In this document: positions 11,429-13,979 of the stretch, in pieces
How positions within the stretch are numbered: position 1 is the stretch's first letter
Layout: every line of letters starts with the position of its first letter
Source of the DNA: RGIG8748 sp045545635
GTDB lineage: Bacteria > Bacillota > Clostridia > UMGS1810
Direction: 5' to 3'
Assembly: GCA_045545635.1 (NCBI GenBank)
Contig: JAZQBI010000248.1
Span: 1-13,979 of the forward strand
Length of the DNA: 13,979 bases
Program-made: the position numbers and the translations under genes
The notes under the pieces: model-generated
What the model was told of the DNA's origin: nothing
Databases searched by the model: none
What the model saw: only the letters and a program-made list of their open reading frames with translations

Positions 11429-13979
11429 TTGAATAAGCAAGTGACAATAGGAATTGTGGCTCATGTTGACTCTGGAAAAACAACTCTTAGTGAGGCCATG
11501 CTCTATAATGCAGGAAAAACCCGACAGCTTGGCAGAGTTGACCACAAAAACAGTCTGCTTGATACAAACCCCATTGAACGCGACAGAGGAATAACCGTAT
11601 TTTCAAAGCAGGCGGTATTTACCCACAAGGATACTTTCTTTACACTGCTGGATACTCCCGGTCACAGTGACTTTGGTGCAGAGGCAGAAAGAGTACTGTC
11701 TGTGCTTGATTATGCAATACTTGTGATAAGTGCCTCCGAGGGTGTTCAAAGCCACACCAAAACCTTATGGAAGCTACTGGAAAACTACGGAGTACCCACC
11801 TTTATATTTATAAATAAGACTGACATTTCACACGCTGACAAAAACACTGTGCTAAGTCAAATCCAAAATGAGCTTTCGGAAAACTGCATTGACTTTGAAA
11901 AGGAATTTTCCGGAGAAAACGGCGAAGAGCTTGCTATGTGCTCCGACGAAATAATGAATGAATATCTTGAGGGAAGCATAAGTGACGATACAATAAGATA
12001 TGCAGTAAAAAACAGGCAGGTGTTCCCCTGTTACAGCGGTTCTGCCCTAAAAAACCTCGGTGTGACAGAGCTTGCCGATGCACTGTCCCTCTACACGCTT
12101 CCCTATGCAGGAAAAAGTGATTTTGGTGCAAAGGTGTACAAAATATCCACCGATGACAAAGGGGTAAGGCTAACCCACATCAAGGTGACAGGCGGTACCC
12201 TCAAGGTGAAGTCAACAGTTCAGTATGGTGAAAATGAAGAGAAAATAAATGAAATACGAATATACACAGGAAGCAAATACGAATGTGTAAATGAAGTAAA
12301 GGCAGGAGATATATGTGCACTGGCAGGTCCGGAATACACCCGCTGCGGTGACGGTATGGGTGCGGAGCTAAATTCCGGAGAGCTTATTCTGGAGAGCGTG
12401 TTCTCCTATGATGTCATTCTTCCCCCCAACATAAACAGCACCGATGCCTACGGAGCTTTTTGCAGATTAAGTCAGGAAGAAACCAAGCTTGATGCTGTAT
12501 GGAACGAAAAAACGGGAAAAATCTCCGTCCGGCTTATGGGCGAAATTCAAACCGAGGTTATAAAAAGAATAGTAAAAGAACGATTTGGTTTTGATGTAGA
12601 GTTTGAAAAAGGCTCTGTAGTATACAAGGAGACCATAGCCGAGGCAGTTGAGGGCGTGGGACATTACGAGCCGCTTCGCCATTATGCCGAGGTACACCTG
12701 ATACTAAAGCCTGGAAAAAAGGGAAGCGGAATAACCTTTGATACAAAATGCTCCGAGGATGAACTGGCACTTAACTGGCAGAGACTTATCCTCACCCATC
12801 TGGCAGAAAAAACACACATAGGAGTTCTTACCGGTTCTCCCATAACTGATATTTCCATCACCCTTGCATCGGGAAAAGCACACATAAAGCATACCGACGG
12901 CGGCGACTTTCGTCAGGCTACCTATCGTGCTGTCCGCCACGGCCTTGCAAATGCAAAGTCAATACTTCTTGAGCCGTGGTACAATGCCATTATAGAGGTT
13001 CCAACACAAAATCTCGGAAGAGTACTTAGCGATCTATCAAACATGGGGGCATCCTTTGGTCATCAGCAGAAAAACGAAGAAATATCGGTTGTAGATGCCG
13101 CAGCTCCTGCGGAGAAAATACTTTCCTATGCATCGGATATCATATCCTTTACTCACGGCAGAGGAAGCATAAGCTATAGCTTCAAGGGATATGAACCATG
13201 TCAGAATCCTGATGAAATAATAGAAAAAATCGGCTACGATTTTGATTCGGATACAGACAACTCCCCAGACTCCGTATTCTGTTCTCACGGCAGTGCCCAG
13301 CTTGTGAAGTGGTACGATGTGTATGACAATATGCATCTGGAAAGCGTTATGAAGAAAAAATCGGATGACGAAATCCTCACACCTATAGCAGTGCGGGAAG
13401 TAAGCGGAAATATTAGTCAGGATGAGGTTGACCGTATAATAAAAATGACATACGGTGAGAAAACCGAAAAGAAATATGTAGTAAAAAACCGCACCTCGGA
13501 AGCCAAACCCTACAAGTCGAAATCCGTTGTTCTTAAAGACGAATATGTGCTTGTGGATGGCTACAACATTATTTTTGCATGGAATGAACTTAAACAGCTT
13601 GCAGACAAAAACATAGACCTTGCACGGACAACACTTATAACAAGACTTGTAAATTACGCATCGGTAAGAGCTTGCAATCTCGCCGTTGTCTTTGATGCAT
13701 ACAAGGTAAAAGGCGGTGTAGGCGAAATAGAAAAGGTTGATCCTATAAGCGTAGTCTATACCAAGGAAGCGGAAACTGCCGATTCATATATAGAAAAGCT
13801 GTCCCACAAGCTCGCATCGGAATACAGAGTGAGAGTTGCCACATCCGACAGACTGGAACAGATGATAATAACAGGCGGCGGAGCACTTAGAGTCTATGCC
13901 GATGAGTTTCAAAAAGAAGTGCAAAGCGCAGAGGAATCCATAAGACAATACCTTAAGCACACGGGAGTTGAACCCCGTA
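11429..13979 (+). CDS. TetM/EF-G-like translational GTPase fused to a C-terminal Rae1/YacP-like NYN ribonuclease domain; 3' end beyond window
   Basis: From a TTG start the frame stays open for 850 codons to the window edge. Residues 1-215 form a translational GTPase domain: G1 AHVDSGKTT (11-19), G2 DRGIT (52-56), G3 DTPGH with His79, and G4 NKTD (129-132). Domain II lies at about 231-320 and domain III up to about 405. Domain IV begins at GHYEPLRHYAEVHL (411-424) and an EF-G-like domain V follows from about 511. The tetracycline-displacing YSPVS loop of TetM is replaced by IKHTDGGDF (486-494). A conserved-looking extension with Cys591 and SVFCSHG (615-621) leads to a linker. Residues 706-850 match YacP/Rae1: LVDGYN (708-713), VVFDAYKVKG, TKEAETAD (Asp785) and ATSD (Asp807). 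I infer a ribosome-bound GTPase carrying an mRNA-cleaving domain. About 10-40 C-terminal residues are probably missing. Confidence 0.9.
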   Translation, partial: MNKQVTIGIVAHVDSGKTTLSEAMLYNAGKTRQLGRVDHKNSLLDTNPIERDRGITVFSKQAVFTHKDTFFTLLDTPGHSDFGAEAERVLSVLDYAILVISASEGVQSHTKTLWKLLENYGVPTFIFINKTDISHADKNTVLSQIQNELSENCIDFEKEFSGENGEELAMCSDEIMNEYLEGSISDDTIRYAVKNRQVFPCYSGSALKNLGVTELADALSLYTLPYAGKSDFGAKVYKISTDDKGVRLTHIKVTGGTLKVKSTVQYGENEEKINEIRIYTGSKYECVNEVKAGDICALAGPEYTRCGDGMGAELNSGELILESVFSYDVILPPNINSTDAYGAFCRLSQEETKLDAVWNEKTGKISVRLMGEIQTEVIKRIVKERFGFDVEFEKGSVVYKETIAEAVEGVGHYEPLRHYAEVHLILKPGKKGSGITFDTKCSEDELALNWQRLILTHLAEKTHIGVLTGSPITDISITLASGKAHIKHTDGGDFRQATYRAVRHGLANAKSILLEPWYNAIIEVPTQNLGRVLSDLSNMGASFGHQQKNEEISVVDAAAPAEKILSYASDIISFTHGRGSISYSFKGYEPCQNPDEIIEKIGYDFDSDTDNSPDSVFCSHGSAQLVKWYDVYDNMHLESVMKKKSDDEILTPIAVREVSGNISQDEVDRIIKMTYGEKTEKKYVVKNRTSEAKPYKSKSVVLKDEYVLVDGYNIIFAWNELKQLADKNIDLARTTLITRLVNYASVRACNLAVVFDAYKVKGGVGEIEKVDPISVVYTKEAETADSYIEKLSHKLASEYRVRVATSDRLEQMIITGGGALRVYADEFQKEVQSAEESIRQYLKHTGVEPR

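Noticed and set aside
12467..13336. Several minus-strand frames of 67-99 codons opposite the fusion gene.
   Set aside because: They lie antisense to a continuous, motif-rich coding frame, have no ribosome sites and show no family features.
11429..13979. Calling the GTPase gene a tetracycline resistance determinant on a mobile element.
   Set aside because: The drug-displacing loop is replaced, and no integrase, relaxase, transposase or attachment site is visible nearby.

Overview
The window looks like a chromosomal segment of a low-GC, Gram-positive anaerobe of the class Clostridia, probably a gut lineage. The evidence is strong GGAGG-type ribosome binding sites, sigma-A-like promoters, a tryptophan T-box leader, a lipoprotein-anchored ABC binding protein, a CX2CX2CX5C iron-sulfur flavoprotein and a YacP/Rae1-type nuclease domain. 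This placement comes from gene content only. I see no rRNA, tRNA, CRISPR array, insertion sequence or phage gene.

Layout. (1) 1-2935, minus strand: a polar amino acid ABC transporter operon, read from its promoter as binding lipoprotein, hairpin, permease, ATPase and then an iron-sulfur flavoprotein cut by the window edge. (2) 2954-4591, minus strand: a stand-alone trpB controlled by a T-box whose specifier triplet is UGG and whose antiterminator bulge is UGGC. Both fit tRNA-Trp. (3) 4652-5595, plus strand: an AraC-family regulator with two adjacent dyad symmetries at its promoter and a terminator that can work in both directions. (4) 5591-10128, minus strand: a tightly packed five-gene operon with a canonical DapA/NanA-type aldolase, an enolase-superfamily dehydratase, a metallo-beta-lactamase-fold hydrolase, a short-chain dehydrogenase and a second, divergent aldolase-family protein. 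The set fits oxidation, lactone opening, dehydration and aldol cleavage of a sugar or sugar acid, but the substrate is not evident and there is no transporter or kinase. (5) 10233-11362, plus strand: a divergently transcribed, apparently cytoplasmic GH71/GH99-like protein. (6) 11366-13979, plus strand: a long TTG-initiated gene that runs off the window. It encodes a TetM/EF-G-like translational GTPase fused at its C-terminus to a Rae1/YacP-like NYN ribonuclease domain.

The most interesting object is this fusion. B. subtilis Rae1 is known as a ribosome-dependent mRNA endonuclease, and TetM-like GTPases bind the ribosome near the A site. One polypeptide with both suggests a GTPase that delivers or gates an mRNA-cleaving domain at the ribosome. 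The TetM loop that displaces tetracycline is not conserved, so I would not call this gene tetracycline resistance.
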